Below the pieces are notes generated by a model. The model saw only the letters and a list, made by a program, of their open reading frames with translations, had not been told where the DNA came from and did no database searches. The position numbers and the translations under genes are program-made. Shown here piece by piece: positions 9,393 to 19,206 of a DNA stretch of 64,000 nt; position 1 is the stretch's first letter; every line of letters begins with the position of its first letter. This stretch comes from Prostheceraeus crozeri (taxonomy: Eukaryota; Platyhelminthes; Polycladida; Euryleptidae): positions 186,001-250,000 of the forward strand of contig CAJQUW010003055.1 in the NCBI GenBank assembly GCA_907163375.1, written 5' to 3'.

Positions 9393-10930
9393 TCAAACGT
9401 GTCTGCTGGCGTACTCTGAAACTGCACGCAAAAGTTGCTGTCCAAAACGAGGATTAGATGCATGAACTTTGTATCTGTTCCACGAAGAAAATTCAAAGTC
9501 TGAATGTACTGCCTCAGAGGCTTGCTCTGACCAATTTCCCAGTCCAGAGCATCTTGTTCTACAGAAGTCGTAGACGTGATGCAACACTACATGCACTTTT
9601 GGTGCAATGTTGATGTTCAATTTGCTGAATTCATTGCCAAATTCTTGAATCCTATGCTTAGCGTCAGGTCTCAACTCCTTTCCATAGCATGATTTTATCA
9701 CTGCTTTGAAGCTTTCAAATGCTGCTACGTAATTCTCGTAAGGACAATGCAAATCTCGCAGTAGCTTTGCGTTGTACAGAAGTACCATACAGGCATTTCC
9801 ATTGAAAATGCCACCTTGTCGTTCTTGTAGTTGGACGTTGCTCTTCTTGAGCCATTCTTCTGCGCCAGTTCTCCATACCTCGGTAAGACCTCTGTACATG
9901 TGAGTAACGGGTCCGATGAGTAAATGTAGCTCTGGCGGAGCAAACACATCGAGGACTCGAACATCTGGATTCATCGTAATCACAGAAGGATGGATGACGT
10001 TGCCATGATTTTTCGCGTCGGCTTTGTGTTCACCAGTTTGATACCAATTCCAAAAGAGCTGATTTATACTGCCGAATGTTCTTGTGTTCCCTTTCAGGTT
10101 CATTCTCAAGTTCTCTTTATCCACATCGCACCATGCGCACGTATGACATGAGCCGTGACCCATGAGACCAAGCAAGATATTTATTAGTTTTAGATCTACA
10201 GCAATGGTCGGATATTTTCGGAAGATGATAAAGTTCTTGCTTGGTTGTTTGGCGGTGGGGATTGAAGCAGAATGATTGACCTTCCTGCACATTTTGATAG
10301 TGTCAAACAGCTTGCATTTGGTTGTCCATCAGCCTTTTCCTTAATGATTCGTGCTGCAACCTTCTCCTTCGAATTAGGTGAAACCTCACTTGCCATTTTG
10401 TGCAAATTCTGAACCCTTGACGTCTTGCAGCATTTGTGGGGAAGGCCTCGCCCAATTTCTGATGTACAACTACTGCAGAGGCGCATGATCTTTTCTTTGC
10501 TTTTATGGATGCTTTCATTCCGAGGTTGGCATGGCATCGCAGTTGCTCAACGAGCAGCACTGAGTCCAAGTGGAACAGACTGTGCAATTTCACAGACAAG
10601 ACACTGACACGGCGATGAAGCTGATGCACGGGTTCTGACTTGATACAATCATGAATGATCGGCGATAGGTATATCCTTCCTCTGTCTTTTATTTGGATGA
10701 TCAAATTCATTAAGAGCGCGGACACACGTCGAAAATAGCACATTAGGTAGTCTTTCATCCTGTTGATCCACTCCTTCAATCACATGATTCTGAATTTTAT
10801 ACCATAGCGACGGAGTCGGAGATCGAAATGTGTTGTTGTCTTTCTTTGCTTTTGAGAAGCATAGCAGGCAGACCCTTCTTCGACACTGCTCGTGTGACGG
10901 AGGCATTTTACCAACTGTGCGATCAGGCAA
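9393..10930 (-). pseudogene. Transposase of the CAC-terminal element, fragmented
   Basis: Minus-strand pieces read in order. 10930-10649 starts MPDRTVGKMPPSHEQCRRR and has CLLC, an N-terminal zinc-finger-like part continuing to DERLPNVLFSTC. Around 10480-10303 is a second cysteine cluster (LCSSCTSEIGRGLPHKCC). 10292-9393 is a 299-residue frame with DLKLINILLGLMGHGSCHTC, CAWCDVD, later PKVHVVLHHVYDFC and WSEQASEAVHSDFE. Asp, CxxC, HxxxHH and a downstream Glu in that order resemble the catalytic core of RAG1-related transposases. Overlapping frames and the short total length indicate frameshifts and probably an internal deletion, so the copy is dead. The reading of the superfamily is tentative. 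Confidence 0.65.
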
Positions 10931-11315
10931 TTAGTGAGTGCTTTTCATTCGGTGGCGTGACTGAGGGTGACTCACAACGGTTCGCATCTGAAGTCGCTTC
11001 AAGTATTGTGTGTGATCCTACTGCTGATAGTCAATTAGACAATAGAACATCTAGCGATCATGGAATGAACAAAGGCCGCACATTGTTGAAAGTGATATGA
11101 AAGCTATCAATTGCGACACCAATACGTTGACTAAGAGAAGTGACAAATCTGAAAACTGCAAATTGCAACTTAGCTAATGTTTGTAATCACAATTATTCGA
11201 TCAATTATATAAGTATCGATCAGTCCGAATCTCAAGATCTCTGTCACTGGTGTTGTAATTTCACACATATTCGCATAAAGAACAAATAGAGATTTGGAAA
11301 ATGAAATGATTGCAC
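10931..11315. other. Transposon-internal leader, no gene
   Basis: Lies between the transposase start side and the right inverted repeat. It would hold the promoter of the minus-strand transposase. I see no other coding sequence in it. Confidence 0.5.
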
Positions 11316-11684
11316 ATGTAGCCAAGAAAAAATCCATTTTGTCTCAGAATCAATCAATTGATCAATATCGATTGATTATTGCTCACTCTGTATCTCTTGA
11401 TCTCCGGCAACGATTTGTTTTATTTTGCGCTTTTTCATCCTAGGAAATAATTCTAAAAATGAAACTTGCAACTTTTAGGGTAGGCACTTAGAGATAGTCA
11501 TCTTTTCAGAATCAATCAATTGATCAATATCGATTGATTATTGATCTTTCTGTATCTCTTGATCTCCGGCAACGATTTTTTTATTTTCCGATTTTTCATC
11601 TTAGACAGTGATTCTGTCAACGAATATATCAATATTTTGGATGGGCACTAAAAGCTGAATAAATGTTCATTCAGCCCCACCGTG
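11316..11684 (-). repeat. Right terminal inverted repeat (369 bp)
   Basis: Near-perfect reverse complement of 8866-9235, ending ATTCAGCCCCACCGTG. It has the same duplicated internal block (about 11345-11402 and 11505-11565). Confidence 0.9.
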
Positions 11685-11774
11685 TTTCATTCCATCTTAT
11701 TTTCACAATAAACGATTCATCCATCGCGACTGGTTGTTCTGAGGGTTACGGGGAGCTAGAGATACAACAGGTGT
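11685..11774 (+). repeat. 3' LTR of the gypsy element, last part, plus GGTGT duplication
   Basis: 11685-11688 is the second TTTC; 11689-11769 continues the LTR (ATTCCATCTT to GATACAACA). GGTGT at 11770-11774 is the right copy of the gypsy target duplication. Confidence 0.93.
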
Positions 11775-12127
11775 AAACGAAGATGATGACGTAAGATTCT
11801 CCATACACTCGATTGTGATAATTCAATTTCATCAGAGATGCGACGAGTCGATGTTGCACCAAGAGGACTGTCAGTTTGATGATGTCGAAGAGTCAGATCC
11901 ACATCTTCAATGCAATTCTGAAGGACTGAAGGTCTTCCTGTGATAGGTCGGTCCATAACGGACCCAGTTTCATCAAACTTCAATTTTATCAACTTTTTGA
12001 TGGCATTGTAAGAAAATCAACATTTCTTAACATTATGCAAGCGGTTATAAGCTCGAATACAAGAAGTCACATTCTCACCATTCTGATGATAAAGTTTTAA
12101 CAGGTCTTTTCGCGTCTGAAAATCCAT
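11775..12127 (-). pseudogene. Mariner-like transposase, N-terminal part
   Basis: ATG at 12127 starts MDFQTRKDLLKLYHQNGENV; a stop near 12017 is followed by KLKFDETGSVMDRPITGRPS (start of a helix-turn-helix linker) and RRISDEIELSQSSVWRILRH, a typical paired-type DNA-binding segment with the GRPS hook between its two halves. It ends at the gypsy junction with HLRLH, continued by PYKLQV at 4129. At least one stop or frameshift is present besides the insertion. Confidence 0.85.
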
Positions 12128-12166
12128 AGCGAATGATGCCTGTGTCTTTGTTAACATCAGTTTTGT

Positions 12167-13612
12167 GTTCAAATGTTGGATATCTATGAACTTGAACATC
12201 AGTTTGTATGTTTAAATATTGGATATCTATTAACTTGAACATCAGTTTGTATGTTTAAATATTGGATATCTATTAACTTGAACATCAGTTTGTATGTTCA
12301 AATGTTGGATATCTATGAACTTGAACATCAGTTTTGTGTTCAAATGTTGGATATCTATGAACTTGAACATCAATTTGTATGTTAAAATGTTGGATATCTA
12401 TGAACTTGAACATCAATTTGTATGTTCAAATGTTGGATATCTATGAACTTGAACATCAGCTTGTATGTTCAAATATTGGATATCTATGAACTTGAACATC
12501 AGTTTGTATGTTAAAATGTTGGATATCTATGACCGTGAACATCAGTTTGTATGTTCAAATGTTGGATATCTATGACCTTGAACATCAGTTTGTATGTTCA
12601 AATGTTGGATATCTATGAACTTGAACATCAGTTTGTATGTTCAAATGTTGGATATCTATGAACTTGAACATCAGTTTGTATGTTCAAATGTTGGATATCT
12701 ATGAACTTGAACATCAGTTTTGTGTTCAAATGTTGGATATCTATGAACTTGAACATCAATTTGTATGTTAAAATGTTGGATATCTATGAACTTGAACATC
12801 AATTTGTATGTTCAAATGTTGGATATCTATGACCTTGAACATCAGTTTGTATGTTCAAATGTTGGATATCTATGAACTTGAACATCAGTTTGTATGTTCA
12901 AATGTTGGATATCTATGAACTTGAACATCAGTTTGTATGTTCAAATGTTGGATATCTATGAACTTGAACATCAATTTGTATGTTAAAATGTTGGATATCT
13001 ATGAACTTGAACATCAGTTTGTATGTTCAAATGTTGGATATCTATGAACTTGAACATCAGTTTGTATGTTCAAATGTTGGATATCTATGAACTTGAACAT
13101 CAGTTTGTATGTTTAAATATTGGATATCTATTAACTTGAACATCAGTTTGTATGTTTAAATATTGGATATCTATGAACTTGAACATCAGTTTGTATGTTC
13201 AAATGTTGGATATCTATGAACTTGAACATCAGTTTTGTGTTCAAATGTTGGATATCTATGAACTTGAACATCAATTTGTATGTTAAAATGTTGGATATCT
13301 ATGACCTTGAACATCAGTTTGTATGTTCAAATGTTGGATATCTATGAACTTGAACATCAGCTTGTATGTTCAAATATTGGATATCTATGAACTTGAACAT
13401 CAGTTTTATATGTTAAAATGTTGGATATCTAAGACCGTGAACATCAGTTTGTATGTTCAAATGTTGGATATCTATGACCTTGAACATCAGTTTGTATGTT
13501 CAAATGTTGGATATCTATGAACTTGAACATCAGTTTGTATGTTCAAATGTTGGATATCTATGAACTTGAACATCAGTTTGTATGTTCAAATGTTGGATAT
13601 CTATGAACTAGA
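12167..13612. repeat. 43-bp satellite, about 33 tandem copies
   Basis: The unit reads ATGTTGGATATCTATGAACT then TGAACATCAGTTTGTATGTTCAA, 43 bases. Units differ by a few recurrent variants (AATATTGG for AATGTTGG, CATCAATTTG, GACCTTGAAC, TTTTGTG). Groups of variants recur in the same order, indicating multi-unit duplications. Each unit contains TTGAACAT...ATGTTCAA, an 8-bp dyad around an 8-base loop. The array begins about 40 bases upstream of the mariner ATG and ends at 13612. It gives spurious open frames. There are no unique spacers, so it is not a CRISPR array. Confidence 0.97.
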
Positions 13613-13834
13613 TACTTATGCACTGAGTCAGCAAACAGAGATTGCAAGTACGATGCAGTGGATAATTCGAGCAACTATAAAGCATATAAATGATAGCGAA
13701 AACTTCTGAAATATTGAGCAACGGAATGAATTAGTGTGCTAATGTAACAAATAGATTATCAAATTCCATTCCTTTGAAAACTTAAAGAAGAAAAAATTAG
13801 GTTGATATCTTAAATAATCACTGAGATATCGCCG
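13613..13834. other. Non-coding, probably mariner 5' region
   Basis: Between the satellite and the candidate mariner terminus. No coding sequence. Confidence 0.4.
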
Positions 13835-13869
13835 TTCACTTTTTGCACCGACTTTTGAATCACCCTGTA
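13835..13869 (-). repeat. Candidate 5' terminal repeat of the mariner element
   Basis: Reading inward on the minus strand it begins TACAGGGTGATTCAAAAGTC, the typical start of mariner-type ends (TACAGGGTG...). A similar TACAGGGTGTCTCAATATTT starts the second mariner at 37567. If correct, the satellite lies inside the mariner's 5' region. No matching left end was found near 3400. Confidence 0.55.
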
Positions 13870-14162
13870 CTTACTTTGCTTGAAGCCCTTTACAATCAAA
13901 GCATCTTTAATTTAGTAAATGGTTGTACTGGTGAAGTTTTACTATCATTTATATCTTAGTTTACTTGAGCACCGTTCGCTTTTCGTATTGTATATATCCT
14001 TACTTTCTGGTGGATGCTTCTAAATAAGTTACAGAGCCACTGAACAACAATAAAAATTTTATTTCAACCTTTATTTTATTTATCTGCCAAATGTGTACTT
14101 ATTATTGACAGAACTTCATTAAAGTGAGATAAAATTTAGGTGATCCACTTTTAGAGTAACTA
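13870..14162. other. Non-coding, AT-rich
   Basis: Nothing recognisable apart from AATAAA-like runs near 14050. Confidence 0.4.
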
Positions 14163-14625
14163 CACTAGGTGACATGCCACGCTCAATCACGCGTAAACTA
14201 CGCGATATTGCACATGACCCTAAACATCCGTGGCTATGCGGGACATTGCTGCAACATCTGTTATATAAGTTAGTATATTTAGCAGTTCTGTTATATAGAC
14301 TTTGCGTCTCATGTGTCTGCATGTATCAGAGGCTACACAATGTGATAGGACCTCAATTCATGCTCAGGGAAGACAGAACATGCTTAGCGGTTCATCCGTG
14401 GTTCAATCGGCAACACAGACAACCGTAGACGACGCTCAAACTATAAACGCTCGCCCGCGCGTATTCATAACAATTCCCCTTGTTTTAACAGCATCAGATC
14501 ACGTGATTTCTGACTTATAGTGCAGCGCGTATGTACGCACGTAGAAGAATAGAATGTCTTTAACCACGGATGTTTGTGGTGTACCGTAATTACACGTGAA
14601 TAACGCGTGGCAATGTCACCTAGTG
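14163..14625 (-). mobile_element. MITE copy 1 (CACTAGGTGACAT ends, TA duplication)
   Basis: 463 bp, starts CACTAGGTGACATGCCACGC and ends in its complement ATGTCACCTAGTG. It is flanked by TA on both sides (14161-14162, 14626-14627). It is GC-richer than its surroundings, with many CGCG steps. It is an inverted copy relative to 14775-15227. Short open frames inside are not conserved. Confidence 0.9.
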
Positions 14626-14774
14626 TATGAGTCCATGACATTGTGCATAATGTAGAAATCATAGCATGGCATAACGCATATGGAGCAATGAGCTCTTCAA
14701 ACTTGTCATCATCCTTTCATTTCACTGACTGTCGCTGTACAACGTCAATCAAAATTTATCGAGCGCCGTTATTA

Positions 14775-15227
14775 CACTAGGTGACATGCCACGCGTAATT
14801 ACGGAGCACCACAAACATCCGTGGTTAAAGATATTCTATTCTTCTACGCGCGTACATACGCGCTGCACTAAGAGTCAGAAATCACATGATCTGATGCTGT
14901 TAAAACATGGGGAATTGTTTATGAATACGCGCGGGCGAGCGTTTATAGTTTACGAGTCCTCTAAGGTTGTCTGCGTTGCCGCTTGAACCACCGATGAACC
15001 GCTAAACATCTTCTGTCTTCCCTGAGCATGAAATTGAGGTCCTATCACATTGTGTAGCCTCTGATACATGCAGAGACATGAGACGCAAAGTCTTTATAAC
15101 AGGACTGCCAACTATACTAACTTGTTGCAGCAATGTCCCGCATAGCCACGGATGTTTAGGGTCATGTGTAATTACGCGTAGCTTACGAGTGAATTACGCG
15201 TGATTGAGCGTGGCATGTCACCTGGTG
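14775..15227 (+). mobile_element. MITE copy 2 (same family, opposite orientation)
   Basis: 453 bp, CACTAGGTGACATGCCACGC to ATGTCACCTGGTG, flanked by TA (14773-14774, 15228-15229). It is reverse-complementary to copy 1, so the 1.07-kb interval could fold on itself around a 149-bp spacer. Confidence 0.9.
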
Positions 15228-15256
15228 TAGCTTATCTTATTACTCAGGATTAACTG

Positions 15257-16240
15257 TGTTGTGTGCTAGGCAGTTTGTCTTCTTGCTTTATTATGCATTT
15301 ATTATGCATTTTATTGTTTTGTGAGAGCAATCTCCATTCCATTGTTAGAGCAATAACTTTTCCGCGGCATGCATTTCAAGTTCCAATGTCATACAAAAGT
15401 CCAGCTTGCCAGCTATCTACGGTACATGACTGACAACAGACATGTCATGCCATCAGACAATGGATGGCCAAACAATTGGTAGCTGACCGTGAGCGAATCT
15501 TCACAGATGTATTTAACGCGGCATGAACAACGCCCGCTCACGCATTCTGGTCTCTCCAAGCGAAGTTGTCGGCGAGAGCCGTTGACGGTGTTTCAGCCTA
15601 TCTTCTATGTGCGAACTATCATCGAACTGCTGCGGACGTGATCACCACGGCTTGTGGTCCAGGAAGAATCTGGAGACTCTGTTGGTGCTGTGACTGTCTT
15701 ATAACTGTGAACGTACCATCTGTCCTTGTAAGGACTGTTTGCACCATTTATTTTCACAATATAATTTATCCACATTTTTCATTTACATTTCTCAATCATA
15801 TGTTTTGGGAATATTAAGAAAATAATAACCCGTAACATATTTGGCGACCACGCCAGGACCCAGCTTTGTTTTCACTGACGCACAGCTCGCCTGAGAGCCG
15901 TCGGTTCTTCGAACTACCACTTCTTCCCAGTTAAGGTTCTGAACTTTTTCTTTTTTCGCTTCCTCGGTCCACTCTTTTTAAGTTAAGTCTTAATAACTGT
16001 AGGCCTAAGCATAATGCTAAAACTAACCGTGGGCAAGTTTTGAGCTATATATTTCTCGATTTTTTTCGCGTTTTTTGATCTTCCTAAATAAAATAAAATT
16101 TTCTCGGGTTATTTAATAAGGATTGTTAGGAATTAGCTAAGAACGTAAGAAATGGACTTCGATGCTAAAGAATTCCTTAAACAATTCAATGAAGCACATT
16201 ACACAATGCTTCCAAAATTCATACTGACAAGAATATAGGA
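15257..16240 (+). mobile_element. LTR with primer site and start of gag (retrotransposon remnant)
   Basis: A candidate LTR runs from TGTTGTGTGCTAGG (15257) to CCCGTAACA (15837), about 581 bases with matching TGTT/AACA ends. Two bases after it, TTTGGCGACCACGCCAGG resembles the TGGCGACC primer site common in metazoan gypsy elements. An ATG at 16152 opens MDFDAKEFLKQFNEAHY, gag-like, and stops at about 16240. No protease, RT or second LTR follows, so the element is truncated. Confidence 0.6.
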
Positions 16241-17143
16241 TTCTGGAAAGGATTTGAACTGCATGTAAATGTGCATGCAGCATGCTGTAAGCTACCAGTA
16301 ATCAGTTTTCAAATGTCTAACCCTCAGAGACCTGAGGGGGGTTCACTGGACCTTTTCTATTTTACATTTTCAATTGAGGATATATCAACCGCTCATGCCC
16401 ATGCAACATCATTTTTGACAGTGAATCTACATGTATTGTTTCATTTCAATTGAATCGGTAGAAATATGCCAGATAGGCCAAGGGGGTCCACAGGGCCAAT
16501 TGTACTCGTAGAATAGATTAGTTTTGGAAAATAACTTTTCTACAGGATGTACAACATTTCTTACTTCACTCACAACTCCATTACTGATAATCAAATCATA
16601 ACACTGTTGATGTCACAAACTTATGTATTATGTGAATCACACTTTCATATGAGAAGAATCATCACTCTCATGGATGATCGAGGCATCTTCTTCATCAAGG
16701 CATCGTTGCTGATATCTCATTGTATTGTTGTGATGTATAAAAAGGGAAAGAAGGCATGCAGTTCATTGAAGAGCGATTTGACTTCAAAAACAATTCATCG
16801 TCAATGGTTCCAACACAATATGCTATTGTGCAAGCTGCAGATGACTGAACAATGGCCACAAATGATGCATGATACAGGCCGGAGCGAATACAATCATGAC
16901 ACTAGCCCCCCAGCCCGACTAAAGTCGAAAACGGCGGTCAAAGGGCTATACATACAGGTGATATGCATACTGCTTACAGGTGATAGTAGTCAACTCAGGT
17001 AAGTGTGCAATATGTACATATAATTGTGATTGAAATCCTGCAATCTGCATCACAAAGAATAAAGCAAATCACATTTCTCAAATTTTGCACTCATGAATTT
17101 CTTGTGAATGAAATGTGTGTCATTTAAGTTTAATAAATTTGTG
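16241..17143. other. Non-coding between retroelement remnant and receptor gene
   Basis: Contains open frames up to 151 codons on the plus strand (16547-17002) without recognisable domains. I regard them as chance. It also contains the 3' flank of the receptor gene. Confidence 0.4.
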
Positions 17144-18066
17144 CTATTTTAATATTTTTTTCCAACTTTGAGGATTCATGAAAAAGAATATCAAAATATT
17201 CCACAGTCCACCTGATACAACCACAGCCAGTGATTCACCATCGCTGAGACCTATGTCATATTGAACGCTTCTGAGACTAAGAGGTATCATAAGAGCTGTA
17301 TTAACAGCAATAAGAAATATTTGCTTTATTACAAGCTTCAAGACTTTTGCCTGCCTTGATTTGTTCACTTTGGTGTCTCTGAATTGGAAAAGTGCTCTAA
17401 CTGCCAGACAAGCTATGCCAAAATTCAGAAGAAAAATAGCAATCATGATCAAAGCTGAAGTGATCAATGCGAAAGAAATATAATCTGATGATATGACAGC
17501 TATAATATGGCAGTTGTCTGTGGGTACGTTAATGGGTCGTCCATACCTCACTACTGGAAAACATAAGCAGCAAAGGAACGAAATGAATAATGCACCTAGA
17601 TTGCACTTCCTAAGCCTAGAATCCGTAACAAATAATTTGTATTTAAGAGGAAATGAGATAGCTATGAAGCTGTCAACCGAAAGACTCAAAACAGACAACT
17701 GCATTACATTTGATCCAAATGCCATTAAGGAAAACGATAAGACGCAAAATAATTTTACAAGTGGAAAGATCATTCGATAAAGCGTTAGATACAATGCTGC
17801 TAAGGTCATAATTGAATTTGAAATGGACAAATACAGAGTTTGCTTAAAATTTCGTGCCCGATGTAATTTCTTGAAAAACATTATGACAATACATGCAAAG
17901 TTGGATGACAAAGTTAAACCGCACGATACAAGGACGAGAAGGTTGCTTGGAAGCGGTCCACGGCATATCTTCGTAGTCGGTGTGAAACCAAAATTGAAGT
18001 AAACTGTTTCGTAGAGTCCACATTGGTAGTACAAGCTGAAGTAATCTTGGTTGAGCTGATCGTACA
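17144..18066 (-). CDS. Rhodopsin-family G-protein-coupled receptor, 3' exon
   Basis: A long intact frame with seven hydrophobic segments and class A landmarks. TM1 is LLVLVSCGLTLSSNFACIVI; TM2 LYLSISNSIMTLAALYLTLY; TM3 ends LSVLSLSVDSFIAISFPLKY, where DSF replaces the usual DRY; TM4 GALFISFLCCLCFPVV; TM5 ALITSALIMIAIFLLNFGIA; TM6 IKQIFLIAVNTALMIPLSL; TM7 VVVSGGLWNILIFFFMNP with MNPQSW in place of NPxxY. Cys in KLFCVLSF and in TDNCHII can form the conserved extracellular disulfide. The frame has no ATG: it opens after a TGA with a TTG, but TTCTCTTTTTTAG at 18079-18067 (minus) is a good splice acceptor, so the exon probably starts at 18066 with GTACGATCAG and the start codon is in an upstream exon not identified. 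The ligand is unknown. Confidence 0.8.
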
Positions 18067-18740
18067 CTAAAAAAGAGAATATCAGAGAATAAAATATCAA
18101 TAATATTAAACCAAATGTACAGTGTTGCCCACCCAATCAAATATGTAAAAATGTACGATTATCCATACACTGTGAACACTAGGGCACAAATTTTCGCTTG
18201 AATTAGACACAAAATTTAGGCATCAATTCAAACCAACACAAGTTCACACGAAGTTCATAGTGCCGAGTTCGTGCACGCTGATTTTTCCTTCGATTTCGTT
18301 GGATAAGCAAATATTTGGTTTGGTGCCTATTAGTGCCTAGTGGCACTAACTGGCATGAAATGTCGGCTTCGAGCCTAAGTTAGTGCCCTACAGTTGACAG
18401 TGTAGAGTATGTATATAGTAGAAAGAAGGTCGACAAAAATATATGTACGAGTATGTTGTTAACCGTCAGCTACGAAGTGAAATAAATTTCGCTGCGAAAC
18501 CAAATCATCAAAAAACTTAACATTTCTTCCCAAATGAAGATTGTTTGGCATTTCTGGCTATCAGACAGTGTTCAATTGATAGCGGCCGCTTGGGTGAGAT
18601 CCGAAGGTCTGGTAGGTAATTTGATGCCAAACCTTAATGCCACTTTGAATCACTTTGAATTGTATTGGTTACTATCTAATTTCTATTGTCTTCATTTCGC
18701 AGCAATTGCCTCTGACACACCCGTCAGGAAGCCGGTTAAG
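18067..18740. other. Receptor intron/upstream DNA, no gene
   Basis: Should contain the intron and possibly the first exon of the receptor gene on the minus strand. I cannot pick the exon. No other feature was seen. Confidence 0.4.
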
Positions 18741-19206
18741 AAGTGAAAAAGTGCAGCCAAAAGTAGTGGAATGTTTCGATACTGCTTGCCTGGTGGTGTT
18801 TGAGAATGTATATCTTTAAAATCTTCTATGCCCTTATTTCCAGAAAATCATAGATATCGAAATTTCATAGCAATTATTCTATTTTTCTCCAGAAATCAAT
18901 ACTTGATTGGATTCTGTGGGCAGTGTAAAAAGTGCAGCCATACATGTAGGTAACAGCAGACATTAGCTACGCCTGCTTAGAGGTATTTGAAAATGCATAC
19001 CCTAGGATGCTGCTATGCCCTTCTTGCCACATAATCATGAACATCGAAATTTCATAATATGCATTCTATGTTTCTTCTGAAATCAACATTTTATTGGATT
19101 GTGTGGGCAACATAAAAAGTGCAGCCATAGGAAATGAAATGTATTGTCGATGCCTGCTCAGAGGAATCTCAAAATGTATATCCTTAAAACCTTCTATGCC
19201 TTCTTT

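Larger units (their letters stand above)
8866..11684. mobile_element. DNA transposon with CAC termini and 370-bp inverted repeats (CMC/Chapaev-like?)
   Basis: The 2,819-bp element begins CACGTTGGGGCTGAAT and ends ATTCAGCCCCACCGTG. It is flanked by TTTC (8862-8865 and 11685-11688), and the intact 5' LTR shows a single TTTC there, proving the ends and a 4-bp duplication. The 370-bp terminal inverted repeats each contain a duplicated internal block. The minus strand carries broken transposase segments with CxxC, HxxxHH and a following acidic residue, as in the RAG1/Transib/CMC group. CAC ends plus a 4-bp duplication fit Chapaev better than Transib (5 bp). The family assignment is an inference; the boundaries are certain. 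Confidence 0.8.
4130..11769 (+). mobile_element. Ty3/gypsy LTR retrotransposon, nested in mariner and itself interrupted
   Basis: LTRs begin TGTTGAGATG and end GATACAACA (TG...CA), with 5-bp target duplications. Without the 2,823 bases inserted in the 3' LTR (the transposon plus its duplication) the element is about 4.8 kb. The internal order is gag zinc knuckles, protease, reverse transcriptase, RNase H, integrase: the Ty3/gypsy order. By eye the two LTRs differ by five substitutions and a 2-base indel over 285 bases, so the insertion is fairly recent, yet pol already carries three TGA stops and two frameshifts. Confidence 0.95.

Noticed and set aside
13323..13520. 65-codon repetitive protein
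   Set aside because: Pure translation of the 43-bp satellite.
12167..13612. CRISPR-like array
   Set aside because: Units are contiguous with no unique spacers; the whole 43 bases repeat, so it is a eukaryotic satellite.
16547..17002. 151-codon plus-strand frame
   Set aside because: No domain, no codon pattern, no similarity to anything recognised; treated as chance.
18067..18136. Hydrophobic N-terminus of the receptor as a signal peptide
   Set aside because: It has no ATG, starts right after a TGA, and lies upstream of a strong splice acceptor, so it is intronic.
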